Both the position numbers and the translations under genes were made by a program. The notes beneath the pieces are model-generated. The model saw only the letters and a list, made by a program, of their open reading frames with translations. It did not search any database and was not told the DNA's origin. From Liriodendron chinense (taxonomy: Eukaryota > Streptophyta > Magnoliopsida > Magnoliales > Magnoliaceae), in NCBI GenBank assembly GCA_003013855.2, contig PVNU02004112.1:124001-188000 (forward strand): DNA of 64,000 nt, read 5' to 3'. Positions 1-10,885 of the stretch are shown piece after piece. The stretch's first letter is position 1, and every line of letters starts with the position of its first letter.

Positions 1-697
1 GATAATCGAGGCAACAATCTCGCTGATGGTGATTAAGGGATTATGTTTTTAACAGAGAAGATGGATCTTCTTCAGAGATCGATGGAGACTTCAACGTAAT
101 GGCTGTGGGAGTCCATCGATTAACTCACTGCTACATTGACACCACGGCAAGCTCCGGTGGTTACTCAACCACCCACAGTGGGTGTTGGAGATAACCCAGT
201 GATTCGTCCGGCCCTTTCGGCCGCTATTCGGCGTCATGAGTATGTGACTTCGGATGGCAGCGACGGCGAGGTTGAGAGAATCCTTACACGATCTCAATCG
301 CGTGGTAATGATCGCATGGATCATAACGATTATGGGTACAGAGGTAAGGGAGAACTCCCTTATTTTAATGGTATGCTTAGAATTGAAGAATTTCTAGATT
401 AACTAGTAGAAGTAGAGAAATATTTTGATCACATGGAAGTCTCGGAGGATCAAAAAGTTAAACTTATTGCATACAAGTTGTAGTCGGGTGCTTCGGCATG
501 GTGTGAATAATTACAACTTTCCCGCACTCGGCAAAACAAATTGCCCATCCAACCATGGCCTCAGATGTGGCAACTCATTCGATCGCGTTTCCTTCCCCGT
601 GATTATGAGCAAATCCTATTCTAGAAATACTAAAATTGTCATCAAGACAACCAGATTGTTGAAGAATATGCTGCTGAATTCCATCAGCTAGCCTCCC
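1..697 (+). pseudogene. Layer-0 gypsy gag, 5' part, interrupted
   Basis: This is the upstream part of a Ty3/gypsy gag gene. The clearest stretch runs from about 136. It reads through a retrotransposon-gag-like region with motifs resembling LPYFNG, a VEKYFDHMEV helix and, near 560-690, a RSRFLPRDYEQ-like motif, which is typical of plant gypsy Gag. Several in-frame stops (for example near 401 and 481) show that it is dead. At 697 the reading is cut by the LTR of the inserted Tat element. It resumes in frame at 46207, which is direct evidence that the two fragments were one gene. The family cannot be fixed from gag alone, and the first ~130 bases are leader or N-terminal gag without a clear domain. 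Confidence 0.8.
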
Positions 698-904
698 TGT
701 AGACACCCCACCTTCGGCTACATTGTTGGTAGAGGTAGCTGGATTAATGGAAGACCATACCCCCAAATCCCATGTCTAAACTCAGCCAAACTCACCCTTG
801 TAAGCCCCAATCCATAGCCCAACTCAAGCCTGAACCCAGTCAACTCACCCCTAAGCATCAGCCTGAAAAACCCCCTATAAGAAAAACCAGTAAAAAAAGT
901 CTTA

Positions 905-1075
905 AAAAGTCAAACTCGGCGAGTCAACCAGCTGAGTCAACTCGGCGAGTTAACCCGCTGAGTCAAATCACCAAGTCAACCCGCTGAGTCAAATTGCCGA
1001 GTCAACCCGTTGAGTCAACCCATTAAGTCAACTCACCGTGTCAACCCATCCCCCAAGCCCAGTCAACTCACCGAG
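905..1075. promoter_or_regulatory. U3 array of GTCAA (W-box core) motifs
   Basis: About eleven GTCAA motifs, the reverse complement of the WRKY core TTGAC, lie within 170 bp and are mostly embedded in GAGTCAACC or TGAGTCAA. The TGAGTCA overlaps also resemble GCN4/bZIP sites. The array sits 120-290 bp upstream of the TATA box and is kept in the other two Tat LTRs of the window. A regulatory role is inferred. Confidence 0.55.
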
Positions 1076-1193
1076 TTCCAAGCAGCAGCCCCAGAGCATG
1101 TCTGTAATGCTCGCTGAATCCTGAGAACATCCGTACGGGCAGCCCCCTAGGTGCCGCCCAAACTTATTTACGCAATCTGCCACTGCCCGCTGC

Positions 1194-1201
1194 TATAAAT
1201 A
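1194..1201 (+). promoter_or_regulatory. LTR TATA box
   Basis: TATAAATA lies in a GC-rich context, followed by a CT-rich stretch typical of plant transcription start regions. The same sequence occurs at the equivalent place in the 3' LTR (45170-45177) and in the inverted LTR (47858-47865). Confidence 0.7.
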
Positions 1202-1500
1202 CCCCATCTCCCCTTCACATTCGACATCCACTTCCCCTCTCTTCAGTCCAAGAGCTTTGAGTCCACCTCCATCCTTTTTAGCCCATTTTTCCACCAAGGA
1301 GAGCCCGAGTGAGGAGAGCCTAGCCCTGGTCCAACCCAGCCTAACCACTGGTCCAAGTCTCCCAAGCCATCCAAGTCTTGATTCAGCCACTCGAAGCCAA
1401 CCCTTGTGACACCTCCGTCCATCTAGCTGTTCTTTACAAGCATCATCTCATTCGCATTTAGCATAAGTGCAACATTTACTTTTCTTCCAACCCCCAACTT

Positions 1501-1793
1501 CACTACAAGCACTTTGATTATTCAAACACACAGCATGCATCCTGCATAGAGCACCTGTCAGTTCGAGCGTATGCACTGGGCTTGCCTGTTAATGGAAACC
1601 TGCCAATCGGAAACTCTTACTGTTCAGACCTGCATTCATGCATCAGTCACTACAAGCACTTTGATTATTCAAACACACAGCATGCATCTCGCATAAAGCA
1701 CCTGTCAGTTCGAGCGTATGCTCTGGGCTTGCCTGTTAATGGAAACCTGCCGATCAGAAACTCTTACTGTTCAGACCTGCATTCATGTATCAT
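1501..1793 (+). repeat. 147-bp direct duplication inside the LTR
   Basis: Two consecutive copies of a 147-bp unit begin CACTACAAGCACTTTG at 1501 and 1648. The same duplication occurs in the 3' LTR (45478 and 45625) and, inverted, in the LTR of the right-hand Tat element (about 47250-47540). It therefore predates the split of these elements. Confidence 0.85.
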
Positions 1794-2231
1794 GTCATCC
1801 ATGAGAATGTACGAGGATTAAATCAAACTTTCAAGTATTAGTTCGATTCTGTGAAGTAGAGATCATACTTCGGTACGGTCAGTGTGTGGGGTGCTTAACC
1901 TCTTCCCACCTTGTAACCGTGATCCCTTACCTCAAATCTCTGGCCGCAGATCAAAAGGAGTCATTTTAGAGGAAAAAATCTTCGGATTCCCTTCTCTAAC
2001 TTTTCTACGGGGTCTAGCCGACTGTAGATTCGAAGTAACTGGCTAATGGCGACTCTGGTCTTACATAAACTCATCCAACACATCCAACCTAATACGACAA
2101 TCAAATAAAGCCCTCGAGAACGAGGCAAGCCAGTGGCACAAATGGCGATTCGCGCGCACGCACCTCTTTTTCTTTTTCTGAAAGGGAAAGGGAGAACGTA
2201 AGGGAGCGCGGAACGACGAGGGTCCACAGAA

Positions 2232-2249
2232 TGGCGACTCTGCTGGGGA
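2232..2249 (+). other. Primer-binding site, tRNA-Arg type
   Basis: TGGCGACTCTGCTGGGGA begins three bases after the LTR end. This is the PBS of Tat/Ogre/Retand-type elements, described as complementary to tRNA-Arg. It supports the lineage call and fixes the LTR boundary. Confidence 0.85.
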
Positions 2250-2455
2250 TATGCTAGTCCCACTAGTCGTGATCCGACTTGAAAAATAGAATCCCTCCTA
2301 TACTTGAAAGTCATTAGTCCTCATACAATCTCATCTGCATAGCAATCTACCCAAAAAAAAAAAAAAATCCCAAAACCCAAAAAAAAAGTAGAGCATATTT
2401 CCCCACCATTACTCCTCCAAACCAAATACCCTGCCACATCCAATACAAAACCAAC

Positions 2456-4366
2456 ATGGCCCTCTCCTTCCCTACCCTCGAAATACCTGAGGCTTCGTCT
2501 CCACAGTTAAACCCGATAGAATCTATGCCAATTCTTGGCATCCAAGAGCTACAACAAAGCATGAAGGCCATGCAGGAAATGCTTCTCCAATTCACACAAG
2601 CCCAGGTTTCAGCAGCCAGCAATCAAGCTGGTCCAGTTCAACAATCTCAACAACCATCGAAGGCACTCCCAGCCTCCAGTTCATCCCAACTACAACCGCC
2701 AGGTATCACTCAGGACTTTCGATACCCTCCTAACGAGGGCCTTCAATCAGAACAACCCTCAACCTCAGGGTATTTCTTCCAATATCCTCCTGCAAATGAG
2801 AGTCATTTTCAGTCACATCCCACAACCAGAACTCCAAGCCAATTCCAACATCCTCTCCCTAATGGGAGTTCCAACCAATTTCAATATTCTCCTGTGACTA
2901 GGATTTCTTTGCAGTCTCCCTTCTCAGCTCAAGTCCAACAAAGTCTCTATAATGGGAGTAATTACCAGGCCCAACCTCCTTCAAGTAGAAATCATAGGAG
3001 AATCAATAACACCAATTATTACGAAAGGGGGCCAGCTTAGTCCTGGCAAGGGGCAAGATCTCCTTCGTCTGGTTCCTCTGAAATCGAACAACTCCGAGAA
3101 CAGATGCGAGAGATGAAGAGAAAGTTGCAGAAGCAGGAAGGGGTGGATCTTCCATCCACTAAGTTCAGGGACCTTTGTCCATTTCCCAATGCAATGGAAC
3201 CTCAAGGCTTTCAGGTACCAAAATTTAAAAGATATGATGGGACAGGGTGTCCTATAAACCACTTGAGATCATTTTGTGGTGAGCTAGATGTTGTGGCAAG
3301 CAACGACGGAGTGTTGATCCGTCTGTTTCAAAGGTCCCTGAAAAACGATACCCTAGACTAGTACACATCATTGGACTGTCATCGCATCAGGACTTGGGAG
3401 CAACTCTCCCAGGTTTTCGTCGACAGGTTCGCATACAATCTTAACATGGCACCTAGGAGAGCGGACCTCGCAGCTCTCAGGCAAAGAAGTGATGAAACAT
3501 TGTCAGCTTACGTTGGATGGTGGCGGGCCATGGCCGCTAGAATGAAGACTCCCATCGACAATGAGGAGTAAATCTCCATGATCGTCCACTCGGCAAATCA
3601 AAGTATCTCTAGATACCTTGTCTCATATCCATATGCGAACTTCACCCAACTCATCTACGCCGGGGAACAAGTCAAAGCCGAAATAAGGGCTGGGATGATC
3701 TCCCCTTGGTGATCTTATCAGGCCTGTCTTATACAACCGACAGTGGAAGAAGAGCCTACTGAATACGAGAATGATAACGGAAGTGTCCTCATCCCCCATC
3801 CAATAGAAGAAGACGACCTTGTCGCCTCTACCGAAGGTGTACTATTCCTCCCTCAGCATGGACAACTGCAGCAACAGCAACAGTGAAGATGGAACTCACA
3901 ATTCCCTAATCAAGGTTGGCAAGGAGCACCCCTAACCAGTTCGATTTCAGAACCCCTCATCCTGCAAGGGGCATCTCCAATCGATCCAGTCTCCACAATG
4001 CAAGGGGCACCTCCTGCCTATCCAGCTTTCATCAGCCAAGAAGAGCCTCCTCTCCAGTTTATCCGTGCCATCGACTCTAGTTCAGAGCTCGAACCTCTCA
4101 TCCTACAAGGGACATCCTCAACTATTTCAATCCCAGAGCCCATCATCATGCAAGAGGCACCTCCAGTCAGTTCATTCTTCACGACATTGCTTAACGAGGG
4201 GCACAACCTACCCATTTCTCCAGCAAGCAACCAGGGGCACAACTTTCCCACCGCACCTGTCTATTCGGCTTCTACTTCAGCTATCATCCTTCAAGAAGAA
4301 GACCCTTCCTTAGACACCCAGCTTCAATTATGTGGCCACTATCGAGGAGGTCGAAGGGGAGATTGA
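2456..4366 (+). pseudogene. gag of outer Tat element, inactivated by stops only
   Basis: A single reading frame runs from the ATG at 2456 to 4366, broken by in-frame stops near 3038, 3359, 3569, 3710 and 3884 but with no frameshift. The N-terminal ~190 residues are Q/S/P-rich and low in complexity. A coiled-coil-like segment (IEQLREQMREMKRKLQKQ) lies near 3085-3140. A gag domain follows (about 3190-3700), with motifs such as QVPKFKRYDG, TWEQLSQVFVDRF and ETLSAYVGWWR. The C-terminal part is P/S-rich. Stops at expected W positions (TGG to TAG or TGA) fit decay by deamination of methylated C. The product would be the capsid protein of a Tat element. Confidence 0.85.
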
Positions 4367-5203
4367 TGTTCAGGTTCTGATCGGTCCAAAAATATCAACC
4401 ATCACTCTTCATGTCTTGGACATCTTAGCTTCATTCTATATCCTTCCCGATCGGACCTGGTTTCACAGAATCGGTATCATCTCTTCAAATCTTCACCAAA
4501 AGGTTAAGCACATCTTTAGAGATAGGGTGATCACCATCATTATCGATCCCAAATAATTTCCCATGGTAGAAGCATCCAACCTTCGAGAGCCTACCATCCC
4601 AGCCATGGACGTACAATGCTCTAATGCGAAGGTCTCATACCATCACAATGCAAATTACTTCCCTCGTGCATGTCCCATCGGATCGAACTACATCTTCCTT
4701 CCTGTCGAGCGTCAAACCTTCTACTATCAGCTCGAATATCAAGACTCGACCCAAATCATGGGAGTTCAAGAGAATGTGGATAGAGAAAGACTACGATATC
4801 GGCCTACTCGGATTAAGAAACCAAAGCACAGAAGTATCAGAAGAAGACGAGGTCATCAAGAAGATGGTAATCTCTGCATCTGCACACCAATCCAGTTTAT
4901 CAATGCAGGGATTATCTATCCTGATGATGGACTGGATTCTACCTTCAATGATCAAGTGAGCAGATCGAGTCTGATAGAGTTGCCCAAAGAAGACGCAAGC
5001 AAAGGGCAGGAATTTCCCCCGATCGACTCGACTGCCGTCCTGGTCCCACCTTAGCCAGATGAACCCGAAGAGCTGCAATACATCGAGGATGAGCCAGGAG
5101 AAATCGCATCCGACACCGACTCGGAGCCCAATTTCAGACCTATCATGATGTTTGGGCGCAACATTGAGGTTTGGCCTACTGATCCTTTTGGCCCTGCCTC
5201 CTG
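4332..5203 (+). pseudogene. Protease region of outer Tat element, decayed
   Basis: In a frame different from gag, this region reads a motif set typical of the Tat aspartic-protease region: EVEGEIDVQVL, then STITLHVLDI, then an altered form of the usual LLGRPW motif, then WFHRIGIISS and HQKVKHIF. Stops occur near 4554 and 5052. Downstream is an acidic, spacer-like linker (EPEELQYIEDEPGE near 5062). The frame change between gag and protease may be ancestral or a lesion; the intact relative's gag-protease junction lies outside the window, so this cannot be settled here. Confidence 0.7.
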
Positions 5204-5539
5204 AGGGGAAGGAGTGTAGGGCAGTAACAGGTTTGCAGTCCCCATGATGGCACAATAAAAGCCAACAGTGCTCGGCTCCCTGAGCCGAATCAGGCAACAC
5301 TTGGTTCACATCGCCGTCTTACTCGGGTCCTTCACAAAAAAAAAAAAGATTTCAAAAAAAAAATCAGAAGATTTAAAAACCCAAAACACCAAATATTTCA
5401 AAAAAAAAAACTAATTTCAGAAAGTCCAAAAAGTTCAAAAAAAAATCCAGATATTCACAAAATTCCAAAAAACCAAAAAATCTTTGAAAGCAAAAAAAAA
5501 ATTAATTAGAAATCTTTTTCAATAAAGTGTCAAGTCTGT
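5204..5539 (+). other. A-rich linker inside the outer Tat element
   Basis: About 330 bases contain many runs of A (5335-5520) and short repeats of the type AAAATCCAAAAA. No reading frame or known motif was found. It separates the protease remnant from the pol remnant. Confidence 0.6.
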
Positions 5540-5816
5540 CTATCAAAGTACTTGAGTATGAAGTTGACTCATATGATTTCAATTTAGAGTTGAATTTCAA
5601 ACTCAAGGGTTTTGACAAAGCTAAGTGATGTGGAAAATGATGAGTTGACTCTCAAACTTAGAGGGTTTCCTCGAAAGTTCGAACCAAAAGCCGATGTCAT
5701 CTCAAAAAATTTTAAAATTATAAACCTAGGATATCCTGAGACCCATAAAGGAGTGTGCATTGAGAATCCTTACCCCCGAAAAATAAGCAAAGAATGATTG
5801 AATTTTTGAAGTCATG
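5540..5816 (+). pseudogene. N-terminal pol remnant of outer Tat element
   Basis: The translation resembles the start of the open pol frame of the right-hand Tat element. It carries an EYEVDSYDF-like motif, then FKLKGF, then a stop, then FEPKADVISKNFKIINLGYP, matching FESKANVIADDFEIVNLGTP there. The match ends about 80 residues into pol, just before the reverse transcriptase. The sequence then jumps to integrase-like sequence, so RT and both RNase H domains have been deleted. Confidence 0.75.
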
Positions 5817-5969
5817 ACTTCCCAATCTTGCGTCCTATGAAGACTTATCCAGACTCAATAAAAAACTCATCAAGCCTATCAAGAAGATGCTGCCAAGACT
5901 ATGCTTGCATTCCATGCTGCAGTATGCGACCAGACGAATGATCAAAGAAATCTCGCAGCCCAATGAAGA

Positions 5970-6536
5970 CAAGATTATTGCCAACATGTCAGCAAATGCT
6001 TCAAGTGTCAGCAGCATGCACATCGAATCCATGTGTGTGCTTCAACCTGACAATGCTCCGGCTATTCCCTGTACGTGGTATCTACATCAACGAAAAGATC
6101 AACTCGGCATCATCTAACAATTGATTACTTCACAAAGAGGAAGGAGGTAACATTCCAATCTCGCGCAATAATTCTCATGAAGAATGATATCATCAATTGT
6201 TAAGGGTTCCTATATGCTATCAACATTGGCAATGGGACGTCCTTCAAAATCTAAGGATGGAGGAGTTCCTCGAGAAACTTAAAATCAGAAGACAGACCTA
6301 CGAGTTTGAGTTAAAATCATGTCACAGTGAGTGCTGATGAAGAATGAAGCCGAAGAAAGAAAAGTCATATCGGGTTTACGACAAGCACTGCCGTATCTAT
6401 CAGACTCAAGGGGTAAGCTCAGAAAATCAGAGAAGTTCTTCTGGGAGGCACCGTTTGACTCACCAACCTGAGGGATAAGGATCTTCCAGAGCCAATCAGT
6501 GCTGACAATGTGAAAATCTCTCACAGGTAAGCCAAT
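5970..6536 (+). pseudogene. Integrase remnant of outer Tat element
   Basis: CFKCQQHAHRIH near 5995 matches the zinc-binding end of the integrase in the right-hand element (CFKCQEHANQIH). It is followed by a DYFTK-like motif near 6122 and a degenerate tail ending near 6520, corresponding to the C-terminal ADNVKI motif. Stops and internal deletions are numerous, and only parts of the domain can be aligned. No catalytic triad survives. Confidence 0.7.
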
Positions 6537-6984
6537 CTAACCTTATCAAGAGTTACATTAGTAGAGCTGAAGTCAAGAGGTCAGGGCTTAGACCTCTGAG
6601 AATCACTTCCTGTCCATCCAATAAGTGTTCCAAATAAAGGGTTCAAAAGCTAAAAAAAAAAGAAGAGAAAAAAAAAGAATAGAGCAAAAAAAAAATAGGG
6701 GTTAAAAAAAAATAGGGGGCACACAACCCAAAAAAAAAGAGAAGAAAAAAAGAGAGAGAGAAAGATAAAAAAAATCGGCCAAAAAAGAAACACATCTATC
6801 CATCCATCCACCTCATAAGGGTCTGTAGCTAAGGCCGACAGCTCTGCCATTGTAACTTAAGATAAGGGCCAAAAGGTTACCATCGGCCAGCAACGACGGA
6901 TTCCTGACCTCTGGCCGCCTCGGTTATCCAAAAAAAAAGAGAAAAAAAGAAAAAGAAAAGAGATGTGTGCTTAAACAAAGAGGG
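6537..6984 (+). other. Purine-rich, A-rich 3' region
   Basis: Low-complexity A/G-rich sequence lies at about 6650-6770 and 6925-6965. Between these blocks, about 6780-6925 is a stretch shared with the right-hand element, where the reverse complement is T/C-rich (about 60070-60420). No coding potential is supported; lysine- or phenylalanine-rich frames here are composition artefacts. Confidence 0.65.
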
Positions 6985-7205
6985 CGGAGTGAAAATCCAA
7001 AAGGGCGCTTTGAGTAAAAAAAAGTGAGCACATAGTGGACTTGGTGAAAACCCAAAAGGGTGCTGAGGGTAAAAATAGCATAGCTACCAAGGGGTAGGCA
7101 AGATCAAATACCTAGGACGTGAAAACCCGAAAGGGCGCCACGGGCAAAAATGACGAGCAGGCCGGACGCAGCGAAAACCCGAAAGGGCACTGCGGGTAAT
7201 AATGG
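6985..7205 (+). repeat. Four GTGAAAACCCGAAAGGGCGCC-type repeats
   Basis: Four copies of a ~33-bp motif start near 6988, 7045, 7120 and 7168, spaced 48-75 bp apart. The core reads GAAAACCCGAAAGGGCGCC, then an ACGGG-like stretch and AAAAATG. CCC-GAAA-GGG can form a small hairpin with a GNRA-type loop in RNA. Four equivalent copies occur inverted at 59841-60060 in the other Tat element, directly after its pol frame, so the array is an element feature. Its function is unknown. Confidence 0.8.
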
Positions 7206-7753
7206 CTAAGAAAAGAAAAGAAAAGAAAGCAGGTACATGAGAGATCTAAGCGACATGAAGATTCAACGGAAGTAAGGATGACAGCTATGAATCGAGAATT
7301 CTTTTAAGATCTGCCCAAATTTTAGGGGGAGGATACCATTACGCACTATCTTAAGGGGACCAGGACCCTTGGTGAATAATTCAGAAAATCGAGTATGACA
7401 TTAGGCTGAGTCAAATATTCTGATTCCAACATCTAAAAGCACAAATCCAGATCACGCATAGACAGACAAGCACTTGGCACAAATTTTCATTTCATGCATG
7501 ATTTGCATACATATATTAAAAAAAATCATTTTTCCTTATTCATATATATGCAAAAAAAAAAATCTTACAGGGCTTTCAAAATAAACGTCCTCCAGTTAAC
7601 TTATGGAGTGCCTCGTACAAGCGTCTTTCTCCCGATCATTCCTCCCAGAAGGTAAGTATCTTTCTTCCTGCTTTGATGTTTCAATCCTTTTACTAAAGTG
7701 TTTTCTCTCCTCACAGGTACCAAAAGGCAATTTAAGATAAGCCCATCTTCATC
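7206..7753 (+). other. Tat 3' region spacer
   Basis: This spacer holds a short AAAAGAAAAG run at 7207-7226, a TTTTAGGGGGAGGAT purine tract at 7319-7333 that resembles a polypurine tract, and AT-rich sequence to 7740. No gene was seen. In the right-hand element this position is occupied by the second antisense gene, which is deleted here. Confidence 0.5.
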
Positions 7754-8223
7754 ATGACCCCATCATCACCATCGATCACATCATCCATGTGGCCCACGCC
7801 CAGAAGATGTGTAGCCTCACCTATGTCCTATCCCCCCATCTCATCCGTACCATCCATTTCTCCCATAATCAATGACCCATTCAAATCTAAGTTTTCAGCA
7901 TGGCTACCATTAATGGGGCCATTCAAGGCTCCACCAACCACTATCCTTAAATCCCCATCAATACCCTCATTCAAAGCTCCATCTCTACCATCAATCAAAA
8001 GCATCTCACCATCATTAAAGCCTTCACCAATTGCTGAAGTATGGGACCCACCAACCTGTCCCACAATGGCCCCCAAGCCATCATCAATGGCTGCCCAAGA
8101 GAGGACCAATAGAGGAAAAGATAAAAAAGAAAAGGAAAGATGAGACAAAGGGAAGATTCATGGCCGAAATCGAACCTGGACGTACAAAGAAGGTGGGACA
8201 AGAGGAGTGGACAGAAGGGAATG
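7754..8223 (-). pseudogene. Remnant of antisense cassette (upstream of second gene)
   Basis: Read on the - strand, this resembles the G/D/M-rich sequence at 56750-57200 of the right-hand element, with shared phrases such as VVGGALNG and DLNGSLIMG. It is antisense to its own element, as is its intact counterpart. The segment is cut at 8223 by the old Athila element and continues after its TSD at 18434. No mobile-domain sequence is left, so it cannot encode the full product. Confidence 0.7.
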
Positions 8224-9754
8224 TGTTCGCTTCCCCAAGTGTAGGGTTACGATGTAGTAATAAACTTAGTAAGGCCGAGGTCGATCCACAGGGACTTATG
8301 TACGATTTCACAAACACATCTAAAAGTGTCTATTGAAAGCTAATAATCAGATTTTGGATAGAATTGATGTGAATAGCAATTTTAAACTAATTTGAATGTA
8401 GACAATTATACAAAGGCACTAGGGGTTCAAGGATCCACTTGTAGCAATCCTTGATGTTCAATTCGCTGTAGCTTCTCATTCTCTCAACTAGAATCGATAT
8501 TAAGATCTATCTAGTCGGATGATAGAGCTGTTAAACCAAACAATCTGTCATATGTAAGTTCTATGCATAAGATTCACTCAATGTAGGCTGAGTTGAGCAT
8601 GCTCAATTGCATAGGTCATTCCCCTTTCCAAAAGGTCCAGTTCACAATCATAACCATCCTCAAGTCCTGTCACAAGACAAGGCTAGATCAGGATTTGAAC
8701 TTGATTCAAATCACATGCACAGTCCATACATATTTCAGAAAATCAGAAAAATAGAACTTTGGTAGGAAGTCCCTTCATGAAGATCATAGTCCTAGAGCGC
8801 ACTCCGATTCCTCGGATCATACAGGTCTAAACTGATACAAATCAATTAAGAAATTAAGTAATTCTCCCAAACATCCATGAGTCATCATAAGACTAAGAAA
8901 AACTACTTAAAAACTTGTATAAACTTCAAACCATAGTTCATAATCATGAATTCCACACTTAAAACCAACTAAGTACGAATTGAAACATCTTGGATCCACT
9001 ACAAGCTTCACCTCTTAGCCCTAGCTAAGAGGTTTAGCTGCTCATGATCCAAGGAAACATGAAACAACTAAAAAGTTCATAAAAACAGGAAAACAAACTA
9101 GAGGGAGTTGTAGAACTCCGAAATTCACTTCCGCCGCCTCCAAGCTTGCTTCAACCCTTCTTTGATCCCCTAGGAACGATCCCTAGGTGTCCTTTTATAG
9201 TAAGGAGGCTCCACAACTTCAGAAAGATCGAGAATCTGCGTAAGAGTTACGCAGTGCACAGAGAAAATCGGCCCAGGAATAAAAACTTTTAAATTTTATG
9301 CATGACCGATGGTCTGGACCGGTCGGACTGGGCTGGTCAACCGGTCACGACCGGTCTGGCCTATTCAACAGCACTCCAGCAGGCATGGCCGACCGATCAA
9401 GACCGGTCGGGCTTGTTCAGCATTAGTCCAGTGTGCATAGCTGACCGGTCTAGACCGGTCTGGCTCTCTTAGCCGACCGGTTAAGACCGGTCGGTCAGTC
9501 TTCTTTCTTCTTTTTTTCTTTCTTTTCTCTCCTTGTTCTTGCTTCTTTCTTTCTTTCCTTGCTTCTTTCTTCCTTCGGCCCACCTTGGGTCTTCATCCAA
9601 GGTCCTAAACAAGCTCTCTTCATCTTAAATTAGGCGGAATCCACTCTCAAACCTGCAATCACAAAACATGCATTAGATTAGTCTATAAACCATGCAAACC
9701 TTATACAATGAGTGATGAATTGGGGTTAGAATATGCACAATTAAGAGCTCAACA
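8224..9754 (-). repeat. 3' LTR of old Athila-like element
   Basis: The LTR is bounded by TG at 8224 and CA at 9754 and adjoins the PPT. On the - strand the TATA-like CTATAAAAGG lies at about 9191-9200. The GACCGGTC box array lies upstream of it (9304-9492), with a TGCGTAA-TTACGCA inverted repeat (9236-9252) between them. Confidence 0.93.
9304..9492. promoter_or_regulatory. Spaced GACCGGTC near-palindromes, old copy
   Basis: Paired GACCGGTC half-sites start at about 9304, 9339, 9391, 9443 and 9475, giving intervals of 52, 52 and 32 bp after the first. The array is 100-300 bp upstream (on the - strand) of the TATA-like site. The other LTR of this element shows the same spacing from 17991 (32, 52, 52, then 22 after a visible 10-bp loss). 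This matches the young element's layout, although many half-sites have decayed. Confidence 0.65.
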
Positions 9755-10885
9755 CACCCCCCAACCAGCATTTTGCTAGTCCCGAGCAAAACATGCGTGA
9801 AACTAATCCCATTCTTCAAAACTCAACTCTCTTTCAGAAACCCTTCTTCTATACATCCCAAGACATACAAGTGTAAGATTCAGAACTATTTGGTGACAGA
9901 AGTTGAAACTATAATCCCTCAAGACATGATAAGCATTCATATGAAATTCCCGCTGATTGGTTGATAAATAGAAGAATTTGAACAAATTCAATCTAGTGTG
10001 GATAGTGAAAATTCATCTCATGAGTTTCTAGGATTATCTTCTTCATAGATCATCTAGACTATAGAACTCGAGGTACATGGAGCCACATCAAGCCAATGAC
10101 AGGAATTTGACTTACCGTCCTTCCGACGACTTTCACACTACGCCCAATTCCGGCTTTGGTTACGGGTAGACCATCCCCCGGTTGGTAGTAGGTAGCCCTA
10201 ATCAAAATTTTCCACCATTTTTCCATCATTCCCAATTTCATCCTTCCTTTTCCTTTTTCTTTTAATTTGGATAGGATTTTTAGAAATCCATACCTTTCGT
10301 TGTTTTCCCATGGACAAGGATGGACAAAGTACCCCGGCCTGATTTCTCAATACCTTAATTCAAAGTCTAGCTAATCCATAAATCACCTAATCCCTTCAAC
10401 CCATGAAAATCGTGTAATGTGGACTAGGTGTAAAAGTGTTCAGATTTTCTATCAATCATAGAAATAGGGGAATTTATATATAAAACCATTATGCTATGAG
10501 AGATTCCAGACATACAGCCCCATGCACTTCATATCTCCTCCTCTTATGCTCATATCATCTTGAATGCATAGAACCGATGTTTTCCAAAAGAGTTTCGAAC
10601 GTTTGAAAAATCGAAAAATTTCCACATAATTGCTTGAAATGTTGCAAAACGTTGGATTTATCCAAGTGATCCTACACCCCCCAACCAAATCGTGCATTAT
10701 CCTCAATGTAAAAGATGTGCAGTAAACAAACATGAGAGCAATGTGAACATAAAGGGAGTGAGGAGGGAGAGTACCGGACAGGTGAAAATTGGAATTCCTC
10801 CTCCTTCTAACAAACCTAAGCAAAAGTAAACCAAAACAACAAAATCCTAATCCTAACTACTCTATACCTCCGTCAGACTAGGAGA
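9755..10885 (-). other. Athila 3' spacer and polypurine tract, old copy
   Basis: The PPT appears as CACCCCCCAACC directly after the LTR (9755-9766). A second identical PPT-like motif lies at 10675-10686. The ~1.1 kb between LTR and pol contains no env-like or other frame longer than about 110 codons. It corresponds to 30977-32113 of the young copy. Confidence 0.7.

Larger units (their letters stand above)
698..2228 (+). repeat. 5' LTR of outer Tat element (1531 bp)
   Basis: The LTR starts with TG at 698 and ends with CA at 2228, directly before the PBS. It matches the 3' LTR at 44726-46201 and, inverted, the LTR at 46806-48349. U3 contains a dense GAGTCAAC-type array (about 905-1075), followed by a TATA box at 1194. 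The downstream part holds a 147-bp direct duplication. The 5' copy is about 55 bp longer than the 3' copy, mostly in the U3 array. In the 180 bases from 1081 I count roughly 15 differences from the 3' copy, mostly C/T and G/A. Confidence 0.95.

Noticed and set aside
6650..6850. Phenylalanine-rich or lysine-rich frames in A-rich tracts (also 9365-9583, 18097-18282, 59726-60447)
   Set aside because: Homopolymer and GAAA-type low complexity, not genes.
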